From: Staphylococcus hsinchuensis
GTDB taxonomy: Bacteria; Bacillota; Bacilli; Staphylococcales; Staphylococcaceae
Assembly (NCBI RefSeq): GCF_038789205.1
Contig: NZ_CP128355.1
Coordinates: 1,240,001 to 1,304,000, forward strand
DNA: 64,000 bases
Direction of reading: 5' to 3'
Of the stretch, positions 42,642 to 51,660 are shown in pieces. The notes under the pieces are model-generated. The model made no database searches and was not told the origin of the DNA. It was given only the letters and a program-made list of their open reading frames with translations. The position numbers and the translations under genes are program-made. Position 1 is the stretch's first letter. Each line of letters opens with the position of its first letter.

Positions 42642-43794
42642 ATAATGGAACCTTTCCGTACACATCTTCATAACGAGATGAATGATTCAATAAATCTAAA
42701 AGATCTTTACACAATTTGTATGTAGAATATTGAATGCGTGCTTCACTCATTGTTTGTGACATTGATGATAATTTTGTTGGTGAATGTGTTAGTTTTGAGA
42801 CTTGTTGAATCGCTTCTTCAGGTGTATTTGCAATACGTCCATAGCCTTTTTCTTCAAAATAAATTGCATTTTCAAGTTCTTGACCTGGTGCTGGGTTAAG
42901 GAAAATCATTGGTATTTGACGTGTTAACGCTTCTGAGATTGTGATGCCACCAGGCTTAGTAATCATTAATTGACTTGATGCCATCCATTCGTTCATATGT
43001 TTAGTATAGCCTAATATGAGCACATTATCATAATCTTTAAATTGCGCTGATAACGTACGCTTTAATTCTTTACTCTTACCACAAATCATTACGACTTGAG
43101 AATGTGGACTGCTAGCAAGAATTTCTTTAATCATTTGATCGAAACCTTTAGAAACACCAAAGGCACCTGCAGACATAAGAATTGTTGGTTTAGAAGGATC
43201 TAAATTGTTTTGCTGCAACCAAGATGTCTTATCAATCTCTTCTTCAAATTTATCTGCGATTGGGATTCCAGTTACTTTAATACTCTCGCTAGGAATACCA
43301 ATATCTTTGAATTCTTGTTTCAAATCTTTAGTTGCTACGTAATATCTTTGAGAGAAAGGGGTTACCCAATTCTTATGCATTCTATAATCTGTCATAACTG
43401 TTGCAATTGGAATGTTCATATCAAATTGCTCAGTTAATACTGACATTACAGGAGTTGGGAACGTTAGAAGAATAAGGTCAGGCTTTTCCTTTAACAGTAA
43501 GTTGATGAGTTTATTAATTCCATAATATTTATAGAAGCATTTATCCAGCTGATCTGGGCGACTATAGTAAAATGCTTTGTACATATTTCTAAAATATTTA
43601 AAGCTATTTATATACCATTTTTTAGTAAGGGATGTCAGGATTGGATGTGCTTCTAAGAATAAATCATGTTCAATCACTGTTAAGTTATCTAATTTCATTT
43701 CATTAAATTGATTTACGATACTTTGTGTAACTTGTAAATGACCATTTCCAAACGATCCAGTAATAATCAGTATTTTTTTATTTTGAGTAACCAT
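42619..43794 (-). CDS. ugtP: diglucosyldiacylglycerol synthase UgtP (YpfP)
   Basis: 391 residues, GT28-type glycosyltransferase. It adds two glucoses from UDP-glucose to diacylglycerol. The N-terminal [14 protein letters not shown] binds lipid acceptor, and the C-terminal [13 protein letters not shown] and [10 protein letters not shown] form the UDP-sugar site. I used the ATG at 43794, nine bases after TTGGAGG; an in-frame GTG upstream is inside the ribosome site. It heads the ugtP-ltaA operon. Confidence 0.95.
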   Translation of the reverse strand: MVTQNKKILIITGSFGNGHLQVTQSIVNQFNEMKLDNLTVIEHDLFLEAHPILTSLTKKWYINSFKYFRNMYKAFYYSRPDQLDKCFYKYYGINKLINLLLKEKPDLILLTFPTPVMSVLTEQFDMNIPIATVMTDYRMHKNWVTPFSQRYYVATKDLKQEFKDIGIPSESIKVTGIPIADKFEEEIDKTSWLQQNNLDPSKPTILMSAGAFGVSKGFDQMIKEILASSPHSQVVMICGKSKELKRTLSAQFKDYDNVLILGYTKHMNEWMASSQLMITKPGGITISEALTRQIPMIFLNPAPGQELENAIYFEEKGYGRIANTPEEAIQQVSKLTHSPTKLSSMSQTMSEARIQYSTYKLCKDLLDLLNHSSRYEDVYGKVPLYAKLFVK

Positions 43795-44217
43795 TAAAGC
43801 CACCCTCCAATAGAGTAATTATATCGTACATAGTTTAACGCATTTTCTTCCCAAGTGAAAGAAAAAACACATTTATTAAATAATATATCATTTTATACAG
43901 GGAATTGAAATAAATCATACTTAATGCGAAAAGATATCTATTTACACCTATACAATACCATTAATATAGGAAGTTGTGTTTAATTCAGAGCGATTTAAGA
44001 AATTATATAGAAAATTTTAACAAATTCATAACATCAAATTAATAATCGCCTGAATCTTTTGTTGAGCCTTTAATAAAATGGGTATAGATTTAAAAGATTG
44101 ATATATGTTATTCGTAATCTGTTAAAATAATAAGTGTTTTAATGAAGCATCTTGTTCATATAAATCATTATAAAAATGTGTATAATAGAACTACTGGATA
44201 TAAAGGAGCGATATATT
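43795..44217. promoter_or_regulatory. divergent intergenic region between ugtP and murE
   Basis: 423 bases without a gene. The only clear element is a TATAAT at 44181-44186 ahead of murE, with no convincing -35 box. The rest is AT-rich with no ORF that has a ribosome site and no strong hairpin. Confidence 0.5.
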
Positions 44218-45702
44218 TTGGATGCAAATGCATTGTTTGAAAAAATCAAAGTAAAACAAGTGATAGGTACTTTAGATAGAGATGTGATTGATATCACTAC
44301 TGATTCACGTACTGTGAAGGCTGGTAGTATTTTTGTGGCATCTAAAGGGTATACCGTCGACAGTCATAAATTCTGTCAGGATGTTGTTGATAAAGGAAGT
44401 AAGATTGTAGTCGTGAACCAAGAGCAATCACTTGAAGGTGACGTGACTCAGGTTGTTGTTCCTAACACGTTACGCGTTGCAAGTATACTAGCTAATTTTC
44501 TATTTGATTTCCCAAGCCAACAAATGATTACATATGGTGTTACCGGAACGAATGGTAAGACTTCGATTGCAACAATGATACATCATATATATAGGAAGTT
44601 AGACAAACATAGTGCGTATTTAGGTACAAATGGATTCCAAATCGATGAAGAGATTACTAAAGGTGCCAATACGACACCAGAGACCGTTTCACTTACGAAA
44701 AAAATGCAAGAAGCGGTAACTAAAAAAGCTGAAGCAATGACATTAGAAGTTTCTAGTCATGGACTGTCATTAGGAAGATTAAGTGGTGTTGACTTTGATG
44801 TTGCGATTTTTTCAAATTTAACACAAGATCATTTAGATTTTCATGGCACAATGGAAGCCTATGGTCATGCGAAATCATTGCTATTCAGTCAATTAGGTGA
44901 AGATTTATCCAAAGATAAATATGCTGTGTTAAATAATGATGATGCTTTCTCTGATTACTTAGCTTCAGTGACACCTTATGAAACATTTACTTATGGCATT
45001 GAAAATGAAGCTCAATTTATGGCTAAAGATATAAATGAATCATTACAAGGAGTAACGTTTAACTTTGATACACCAGAAGGTACGTATCAAGTGAAATCAC
45101 CTTATGTAGGTCGTTTTAATGTCTCTAACATAATGGCAGCAATGATTGCGGTATGGAGTAAGGGTATTGCTTTAGAGGATATTATCAATGCGGTTGAAAC
45201 ACTTGAACCTGTAGAAGGTCGTTTAGAAGTCTTAGATCCTTCTTTACCAATTGATTTAATTATTGATTACGCACACACGGCTGATGGTATGGATAAATTA
45301 ATAGATGCTGTGAAACCTTTCGCAACGCAGAGATTAATTTTCCTATGTGGTATGGCAGGTGAGCGTGATATGACGAAAACACCAGAAATGGGTCGCGTTG
45401 CAAGTCGTGCTGACTATGTTATTTTCACACCTGATAATCCAGCTAATGATGATCCAAAGAAATTAACGTCAGAATTAGCTAAAGGTGCGACACATGATCA
45501 ATACGTTGAATTTGAAGATAGAGCGGAAGGTATTCGTCACGCGATTGAAATTGCGCAACCAGGCGATACTGTTGTGCTCGCATCTAAAGGTAGAGAGCCT
45601 TATCAAATTATGCCAGGTCACGTTAAAGTTCCACATAGAGATGATTTAATCGGTTTAGAGGCTGCTTACGAAAAGTTTGGCGGTGGACCAGTTGATCATT
45701 AA
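44218..45702 (+). CDS. murE: UDP-MurNAc-tripeptide synthetase, L-lysine-adding, MurE
   Basis: 494 residues, equal to S. aureus MurE. Adds L-lysine to UDP-MurNAc-L-Ala-D-Glu in peptidoglycan synthesis. The ATP site is [10 protein letters not shown] (K114), and the amino-acid selector is DNPAND (D406), the lysine-type form in place of the DNPR of diaminopimelate enzymes. I used the TTG at 44218, nine bases after AAGGAG, because it gives the expected [12 protein letters not shown] start; upstream in-frame ATG has no ribosome site. Confidence 0.95.
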   Translation: MDANALFEKIKVKQVIGTLDRDVIDITTDSRTVKAGSIFVASKGYTVDSHKFCQDVVDKGSKIVVVNQEQSLEGDVTQVVVPNTLRVASILANFLFDFPSQQMITYGVTGTNGKTSIATMIHHIYRKLDKHSAYLGTNGFQIDEEITKGANTTPETVSLTKKMQEAVTKKAEAMTLEVSSHGLSLGRLSGVDFDVAIFSNLTQDHLDFHGTMEAYGHAKSLLFSQLGEDLSKDKYAVLNNDDAFSDYLASVTPYETFTYGIENEAQFMAKDINESLQGVTFNFDTPEGTYQVKSPYVGRFNVSNIMAAMIAVWSKGIALEDIINAVETLEPVEGRLEVLDPSLPIDLIIDYAHTADGMDKLIDAVKPFATQRLIFLCGMAGERDMTKTPEMGRVASRADYVIFTPDNPANDDPKKLTSELAKGATHDQYVEFEDRAEGIRHAIEIAQPGDTVVLASKGREPYQIMPGHVKVPHRDDLIGLEAAYEKFGGGPVDH

Positions 45703-45931
45703 ATCTTTGTCGATTAATGATATCGCAAGTAATGTATATATTGCTTTAAATAATGAGAATGACATGTATTTGATTGCAATACCAGAATTAAACTGGTCAT
45801 TAGAGGTAGATAAATCGTTAAGTGATGATGATTTCAAAGATGAACTTGTGATACACTTGTTTACGTTACTGGATGAATCATTATCAAACGATATAGCAAA
45901 CGCAATCATCCAATGGATATTCGAGGACTAA
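45692..45931 (+). CDS. small conserved protein overlapping murE
   Basis: 79 residues from a TTG at 45692 that lies 5 bases after GGCGGTGG; an in-frame TTG at 45677 lacks a ribosome site. The frame overlaps the last 11 bases of murE and ends 12 bases before prfC, so the three form one transcript. The protein is acidic ([17 protein letters not shown]) with no membrane segment and no domain I recognise. The tight fit and presence at the same place in S. aureus (recollection) favour a real gene. Confidence 0.72.
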   Translation: MIIKSLSINDIASNVYIALNNENDMYLIAIPELNWSLEVDKSLSDDDFKDELVIHLFTLLDESLSNDIANAIIQWIFED

Positions 45932-45943
45932 AGGAGATTATAA

Positions 45944-47506
45944 ATGAGTATTAAGGAAGAAGTAGAATCAAGAAAGACCTTTGCGATTATTTCTCACCCT
46001 GATGCCGGAAAGACTACACTTACTGAAAAGTTATTACTTTTCGGTGGTGCGATTAGAGAAGCAGGTACAGTTAAAGGGAAGAAAAGTGGAAAGTTCGCTA
46101 CAAGTGACTGGATGAAAGTTGAACAAGAACGTGGTATTTCTGTTACAAGTTCAGTCATGCAATTTGATTATGATCATTATAAAATTAATATTTTAGATAC
46201 ACCAGGACACGAAGATTTCTCAGAAGATACGTATCGTACGTTAATGGCTGTCGATAGTGCTGTCATGGTAATTGACTGTGCGAAAGGTATCGAGCCTCAA
46301 ACATTAAAGCTCTTCAAAGTTTGTAAGATGCGTGGTATACCGATCTTTACATTTATTAATAAGTTGGACCGAGTAGGTAAAGAACCATTTGAATTATTAG
46401 ATGAAATTGAATCTACTTTAAATATTGAAACATACCCGATGAATTGGCCAGTTGGTATGGGCCAAAATTTCTTCGGTATTATAGATCGTGATTCACGTAC
46501 AATTGAACCATTTAGAGATGAAGAAAATATCTTACATTTAAATGATGATTACGAATTAGAAGAGGAGCATGAAGTAACAAACGATAGTGCTTTCGAACAA
46601 GCGATTGAAGAATTGATGTTAGTCGAAGAAGCGGGCGAATCATTCGATAACGAAGCATTATTACAAGGTGAATTGACACCTGTATTCTTTGGTTCAGCTT
46701 TAGCTAATTTCGGTGTTCAAAACTTCTTAAATGCGTATGTAGATAATGCACCTATGCCTGATGCACGACAAACGGTAGAGGATATTGAAGTAAGTCCATA
46801 TGATACAGATTTCTCAGGATTTATTTTTAAAATCCAAGCTAACATGGACCCTAAACACCGGGATAGAATCGCTTTTATGCGCGTAGTCAGTGGTGCATTT
46901 GAAAGAGGTATGGACCTGAAGTTACAACGTACTAAGAAAAAACAAAAAATCACACGTTCAACATCTTTCATGGCTGATGATAAAGAAACAGTCAACCATG
47001 CTGTAGCTGGTGATATTATCGGTTTATACGATACAGGAAATTATCAAATCGGTGATACATTAATTGGTGGTAATCAAAAGTTCAGTTTCCAAGAATTACC
47101 ACAGTTTACGCCAGAAATCTTTATGAAAGTTTCAGCTAAAAACGTGATGAAACAAAAACATTTCCATAAAGGTATTGAACAATTAGTTCAAGAAGGTGCG
47201 ATTCAATATTATAAAGCACTTCATACAAATCAAATTATTATCGGTGCAGTCGGTCAACTACAATTTGAAGTATTCGAACACCGTTTAAAGAATGAATATA
47301 ATGTAGAAGTTGTGATGGAACCAGTTGGCCAAAAAATTGCCAGATGGATAGAAAATGAAGAAGATATTAAAGATAGTATGAGTTCATCACGTTCAATTTT
47401 AGTGAAAGATATTAAAGATAATTTTGTATTTTTATTTGAAAACGAATTTGCCACTCGTTGGTTCGAAGAAAAGTTCCCAGAAATCAAATTATATAGTTTG
47501 TTATAA
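45944..47506 (+). CDS. prfC: peptide chain release factor 3
   Basis: 520 residues. Translational GTPase that recycles RF1 and RF2. G1 is [12 protein letters not shown] (about 17-28), G3 DTPGHEDF (about 86), and G4 NKLD. Domain II and the RF3 C-terminal domain follow. The start is ATG after AAAGGAG. The end of the gene contains a likely promoter for the downstream riboswitch. Confidence 0.97.
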   Translation: MSIKEEVESRKTFAIISHPDAGKTTLTEKLLLFGGAIREAGTVKGKKSGKFATSDWMKVEQERGISVTSSVMQFDYDHYKINILDTPGHEDFSEDTYRTLMAVDSAVMVIDCAKGIEPQTLKLFKVCKMRGIPIFTFINKLDRVGKEPFELLDEIESTLNIETYPMNWPVGMGQNFFGIIDRDSRTIEPFRDEENILHLNDDYELEEEHEVTNDSAFEQAIEELMLVEEAGESFDNEALLQGELTPVFFGSALANFGVQNFLNAYVDNAPMPDARQTVEDIEVSPYDTDFSGFIFKIQANMDPKHRDRIAFMRVVSGAFERGMDLKLQRTKKKQKITRSTSFMADDKETVNHAVAGDIIGLYDTGNYQIGDTLIGGNQKFSFQELPQFTPEIFMKVSAKNVMKQKHFHKGIEQLVQEGAIQYYKALHTNQIIIGAVGQLQFEVFEHRLKNEYNVEVVMEPVGQKIARWIENEEDIKDSMSSSRSILVKDIKDNFVFLFENEFATRWFEEKFPEIKLYSLL

Positions 47507-47526
47507 CTTTTGGATTTATGTATAAT
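47498..47526 (+). promoter_or_regulatory. promoter of the terC riboswitch transcript
   Basis: TTGTTA (47498-47503), 17 bases, TATAAT (47521-47526), overlapping the last codons of prfC, places the start of transcription about 25 bases before the aptamer. Confidence 0.55.
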
Positions 47527-47555
47527 GACTTTATAAATAGAATACCTATGGCTTA

Positions 47556-47775
47556 ATAGTCAGAGGGGAGTAACTTAGCTATTATTTACAGTATGTAATT
47601 TATATATACGTAAACAATGTAGTCATTTTATCGTCATTACGAAGTGCAAGACACTTCCGGTAATGTGGGCAATACATTTATTGTCGAGTGAGACCTTTGC
47701 TAATTATGAATGTCTGTTCAACGTTGATTGGATGCAGTGCATGCATATTTAGCTAGGTCTCTATTTTTATGTAAA
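47556..47775 (+). promoter_or_regulatory. yybP-ykoY manganese riboswitch upstream of terC
   Basis: The conserved segments are GGGGAGTAAC (47565 on), CCGGTAATGTGGGCAAT (about 47657-47673) and GTGAGACCTTTGC (about 47688-47700), in the order of the yybP-ykoY aptamer. GAGACCT (47690-47696) can pair with AGGTCTC (47755-47761) before TATTTTT as the intrinsic terminator. Mn2+ binding is known to favour the antiterminated form, so terC should be switched on by high manganese. Confidence 0.94.
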
Positions 47776-47797
47776 AAAACTTAAGGAGTTGTCACTA

Positions 47798-48598
47798 ATG
47801 GATCCGAGTATTTTATTATCATATGGATGGGTATTAGTTGTACTTTTCTTTTTAGAAGGATTATTGGCTGCAGATAATGCTGTTGTAATGGCAGTTATGG
47901 TTAAACATTTACCACCTAAACAACGTAAAAAGGCATTGTTCTATGGATTGCTAGGAGCTATGATTTTTAGATTCATTTCTTTATTTATTATTAGTATTAT
48001 TGCTCAATTCTGGTGGATTCAAGCAGCAGGAGCCCTTTATTTACTTTATATGTCTGGTAAAAATCTATTTGATTTCTTCAAACATAAAGATGAGGATGAT
48101 CAACAAGATAATGATGATCATCACTATAATGAAGATGGTGAAGAATCTGAAGCAAGCCCTAAAGAGTTCTGGGGTACAGTATTTAAAGTCGAATTTGCAG
48201 ATATTGCATTCGCCATTGATTCTATGTTGGCAGCATTAGCCATTGCCCAAACTTTACCTAAAATTGGAATTCCATTTGGCGGAATGGACATAGGTCAATT
48301 TGGTGTTATGTTTGTGGGCGGTATGCTTGGTGTAATTATCATGCGTTTCGCTGCGTCATGGTTCGTTAATTTATTAAATAAATACCCAGGTTTAGAAGGT
48401 GCTGCCTTCGCAATCGTAGGATGGGTAGGTATTAAATTAATCGTCATGGTGTTAGCACATAAAGACATTCATATTATCCCTGAAAGTTTCCCACATTCAC
48501 TATTATGGCAATGTATTTTCTGGGGTGTAATGATTCTTCTCGTAATTATCGGTTGGATTGCTTCAGCGAGAAAGAATAAGAAAGCAGAAAAAAAGTAA
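47798..48598 (+). CDS. TerC/YkoY-family membrane protein, probable Mn2+ exporter
   Basis: 266 residues, about seven membrane helices. The family signature runs through LEGLLAADNAVVMAVM (about 18-33) and FADIAFAIDSMLAALA (about 140), with conserved acidic residues inside helices for metal binding; a cytoplasmic loop rich in D, H and E (about 100-125) is a possible metal sensor. Bacillus members export Mn2+. I used the ATG at 47798, nine bases after AAGGAG. Control by the preceding Mn2+ riboswitch fits the role. Confidence 0.93.
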   Translation: MDPSILLSYGWVLVVLFFLEGLLAADNAVVMAVMVKHLPPKQRKKALFYGLLGAMIFRFISLFIISIIAQFWWIQAAGALYLLYMSGKNLFDFFKHKDEDDQQDNDDHHYNEDGEESEASPKEFWGTVFKVEFADIAFAIDSMLAALAIAQTLPKIGIPFGGMDIGQFGVMFVGGMLGVIIMRFAASWFVNLLNKYPGLEGAAFAIVGWVGIKLIVMVLAHKDIHIIPESFPHSLLWQCIFWGVMILLVIIGWIASARKNKKAEKK

Positions 48599-48625
48599 AA
48601 AGTGAAAAGTAGAAACTAGAATGTT

Positions 48626-48687
48626 AGAGACCTACGCTAATTATGACAATCAATGAGATTGGTTCATAATAGCTAGGTCTTTTTTTA
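48626..48687 (+). terminator. terminator after terC resembling the riboswitch platform
   Basis: AGACCTA (48628-48634) pairs with TAGGTCT (48674-48680), and TTATGA pairs with TCATAA inside; seven T follow. The left arm GAGACCT..GCTAATTATGA repeats the sequence at 47690 in the riboswitch almost exactly. Confidence 0.82.
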
Positions 48688-48834
48688 ATGATTTTGTTCG
48701 GATATCAAAATAAATTAGTAATTTAGAGTAAAAATGATTATAATTTATATTAAGCAGTAGAATATGGGAGATAGCAATATTCATATGATTAGATTATAAT
48801 TGATGTGAATTTTTGTAAGTAAGGGGGAAAACTT

Positions 48835-49734
48835 ATGTCTAAAGAAGATGAAAAACACGTTATCCCAAAAAATGAATATAAGCGCAAACGACGAGAATAC
48901 TTTCATAATGAAGAAAGGGAACAGCGCGTAAAAGAAGAACAACAACGAAAAGCACAACAAGCAATAAAAGAGGAACAATTAGCAAAAAATAACGAAGAAC
49001 GCGTGAAAGATAATTTACGTAAAGCCCGTATTGAAAAGCTGACTCAAGAAGAAATCCAACAACAGCAAGCTTTAGCTGCGAAACGTTCACAACAAACGAC
49101 ATATGACAAGGATCATCAAAACCAAAGCGAAAATAAAGAAGAGACGCACAAAGTGGATGATCAATCAAATGACTCGTCAGTGCACGGTGTTTCAGACAAA
49201 CAGAAAAATTTAAATACGGTGAATCAAACGCAAAGTGAAACAGAGCAAAATGCTAATTTAAATGAAGATAGCGAACATAAAAAGTCTACCGAAGATTCAT
49301 CGCCTGTTAACACTAAAACTAATAACAAACAATCTACGTATAAAGAAACCGAAAATGAGAATCAGCAAGGCACTGATGCTAATTCAAAAGAACATAATCA
49401 AGGATTTTTTGCTAAACATTGGCCGAAAATTGCGATTGTTGTAGCGGTCATCATACTATTATTATTAATTAAAGCGATATTTGGTGCAGTACATCATAAT
49501 AAACATGCTCACGAAACTGCATACAATAATGAGATAAATACAAATCAAACCACTGCGATGAATCATACTGAAGGTTCTGAAGCGTCTGCAGTGACAATTA
49601 AAAACGCTACGGATGATACAAAAAATTCAGATAAACAATTTAGAAAAAATAGTCAACAACAGAATGAATTAGGTACAAGAGTCTGGGACAAAATAGATGT
49701 CTCAGACTCTTTGTCAATTAGTGGGACTACGTAA
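48835..49734 (+). CDS. N-terminal fragment of HtrA-like membrane serine protease (protease domain lost)
   Basis: 299 codons. The start KEDEKHVIPKNEYKRKRREYF, a long charged low-complexity region (about 30-190) and one membrane helix (about 197-220, KIAIVVAVIILLLLIK) match the front half of the staphylococcal HtrA-like protease that normally follows terC and has about 770 residues. At residue 281 (NELG, where the trypsin domain should begin) the frame enters repeat copy C, and the last 18 residues are encoded by the repeat. The His-Asp-Ser protease core is missing; a PDZ relic lies downstream. The fragment keeps a good ribosome site (AAGGGGG) and may still be translated, but the protease is dead. 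Confidence 0.8.
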   Translation: MSKEDEKHVIPKNEYKRKRREYFHNEEREQRVKEEQQRKAQQAIKEEQLAKNNEERVKDNLRKARIEKLTQEEIQQQQALAAKRSQQTTYDKDHQNQSENKEETHKVDDQSNDSSVHGVSDKQKNLNTVNQTQSETEQNANLNEDSEHKKSTEDSSPVNTKTNNKQSTYKETENENQQGTDANSKEHNQGFFAKHWPKIAIVVAVIILLLLIKAIFGAVHHNKHAHETAYNNEINTNQTTAMNHTEGSEASAVTIKNATDDTKNSDKQFRKNSQQQNELGTRVWDKIDVSDSLSISGTT

Positions 49735-49769
49735 TATCCATTAGAAAACTAGATATCTGACCCACTCCC
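49679..49769 (+). repeat. staphylococcal intergenic hairpin repeat, copy C (short form)
   Basis: About 90 bases: the GAGTCTGGGACA / TGTCTCAGACTC hairpin and the GTGGGACTACG...CCCAC inverted repeat of copies A and B, without the middle 70 to 90 bases. It lies at the exact point where the HtrA-like protease domain ends. It may also end transcription. Confidence 0.8.
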
Positions 49770-49909
49770 TTTTTAAGTTATAGCTTTGTCGCAAAAATGC
49801 ATGTTGTACCATCATTAATATGAAGAGCTTGCACAAAATCGAAAAGTCAATTATCCTATTACAGGCATAAAATTGTTATGATTGATAGTATAAATGATAT
49901 ATATCAAAC

Positions 49910-50110
49910 TGTACCCCGGAAATATCGGTAAAATCACATAATCGGTTAGTCAAAAAATCATTAAGTGCTGTTACAGGTTTGCAAATTAATAATGTCATAG
50001 TAAAATTGGATGGTAAACAAGTTGATGCTAACTTAGGCTACTGACAAAGTATTGTTTTATTGAAATCATGAATGAGCATTATATGAAAAATGGTAAAATC
50101 GAATAGTTAT
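49910..50110 (+). pseudogene. relic of the C-terminal PDZ domain of the HtrA-like protease
   Basis: In one frame the bases up to 50044 read ...SLSAVTGLQINNVIVKLDGK and then QVDANLGY before a stop. This follows the end of the S. aureus protein ([22 protein letters not shown]) closely. After the stop, traces of QSIVLLK and KNGKIE match its final strand, broken by further stops. So the 3' end of the gene survives as decaying DNA. The 140 bases between the repeat and the relic, and the 43 bases after it, hold no gene. Confidence 0.75.
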
Positions 50111-50153
50111 AAAGAGAAAAATTAAATTGGAGTAATGTTGGGGTGAAAAGAAA

Positions 50154-51512
50154 TTGTCTATTTTTAATCAATTGCTAAAGAAATCAAGTCCTCAACAAGG
50201 GATTGCAATCTATTATATATTTGCAATTATTGTGGCATTTTTATTACTTAATTTACCCTTTGTACATAAACCTGGTGTAGATGTTAAACCGATAGACACA
50301 TTGTTTGTTGCAGTGTCAGGAGTGAGTGTAACAGGTTTAACACCCGTGACGATTGCTGATACATATTCAACTTTTGGTCAAATTATTATTTTAATTATTT
50401 TAAATATCGGCGGCATTGGCGTTATGGCAATAGGTACAATGCTATGGCTTGTATTGGGTAAACATATAGGTATGAGAGAACGTCAACTCATTATGTTAGA
50501 TAATAATAAACATACGATGAGTGGAACGGTAAAGTTAATATTAGATATTGTTCGTACGATTATAATTATTGAGTTAGTAGGAGCCGCATTATTAACTTTC
50601 TATTTTTACAGAGATAATCCAGATTTGAAAAACGCGATTCTTCAAGGTGTTTTCGTCTCTGTTTCTGCGACGACAAATGGTGGTCTCGATATAACCGGAG
50701 AATCTTTAATTCCGTATGCTAATGATTATTTTGTACAAACAATCGTAATGTTCTTAATTGTGTTAGGTTCAATAGGATTTCCAGTGTTACTTGAAGCTAA
50801 GGCATATATACTGAATAGAATAACAAACTTTAGATTTTCATTGTTTGCGAAAATTACAACAATCACTTATTTAGGATTGTTTATTTTTGGTGTGCTTATT
50901 CTATTATTATTGGAACATAATCATGCTTTTCAAGGTATGTCCTGGCATAAAGCATTGTTTTCAGCATTATTCCAATCTTCAACGACGAGAAGTGCTGGCC
51001 TTCAAACGATCGATGTGAGTCATTTTGGTGATGGTACGAATTTGATTATGAGTATATTGATGTTTATAGGCTCCTCACCAAACTCTGTTGGCGGTGGTAT
51101 AAGAACGACTACATTTGCGATTCTTATATTATTTATTTTGAATTTCAATAATAACTCCGAAAAGACAGACATCAAAGTATTCAACAGAGAAATTCATATT
51201 ACGGATGTACAACGTTCATTTGCTGTATTTATTATGTCGATTATACTTACGTTTACGAGTGTTGTCGTTATTTTAGTTACTGAAAAGGAAGGTATCGGAT
51301 TAACACAAGTTTTATTCGAAGTCATGTCAGCGTTCGGAACTTGTGGCTTATCAGTAGGAGTTACATCTGATTGTAATGATTTAACGAAGGTAGTATTAAT
51401 GCTATTAATGTTTATCGGCCGTGTCGGTTTGATTAGTTTTATCATTATGATAGGTGGACGGAAAGAACCAGATAAATTCCATTATCCGAAAGAACGTATA
51501 CAAATAGGTTAA
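50154..51512 (+). CDS. ktrD: KtrB/KtrD-type K+ channel subunit
   Basis: 452 residues. Four M1-P-M2 repeats of the Trk/Ktr/HKT superfamily; the selectivity loops are SVTGLT, TTNGGLD, TTRSAGL and FGTCGLS. It forms the membrane part of a K+ uptake system with the RCK protein KtrA, which binds c-di-AMP in S. aureus. The start is TTG nine bases after GGGGTG. I name it ktrD by position next to terC; ktrB is a possible alternative. A strong terminator follows. Confidence 0.88.
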   Translation: MSIFNQLLKKSSPQQGIAIYYIFAIIVAFLLLNLPFVHKPGVDVKPIDTLFVAVSGVSVTGLTPVTIADTYSTFGQIIILIILNIGGIGVMAIGTMLWLVLGKHIGMRERQLIMLDNNKHTMSGTVKLILDIVRTIIIIELVGAALLTFYFYRDNPDLKNAILQGVFVSVSATTNGGLDITGESLIPYANDYFVQTIVMFLIVLGSIGFPVLLEAKAYILNRITNFRFSLFAKITTITYLGLFIFGVLILLLLEHNHAFQGMSWHKALFSALFQSSTTRSAGLQTIDVSHFGDGTNLIMSILMFIGSSPNSVGGGIRTTTFAILILFILNFNNNSEKTDIKVFNREIHITDVQRSFAVFIMSIILTFTSVVVILVTEKEGIGLTQVLFEVMSAFGTCGLSVGVTSDCNDLTKVVLMLLMFIGRVGLISFIIMIGGRKEPDKFHYPKERIQIG

Positions 51513-51521
51513 CTTAATTTG

Positions 51522-51566
51522 AACGAGGTAAGGATTATAACTCAAATCCTTGCCTCGTTATTTTTA
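51522..51566 (+). terminator. terminator after ktrD
   Basis: 15-bp stem AACGAGGTAAGGATT (51522-51536) against 51545-51559, followed by ATTTTTAT. Confidence 0.87.
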
Positions 51567-51660
51567 TCTGAAAATCAAAGATGGACTTACTTAAATTTTT
51601 TCATAGTATCAAAATATTAAAAAAACATGTTAAAATGTGGGTGATGAGGAGAGGGTAAAT

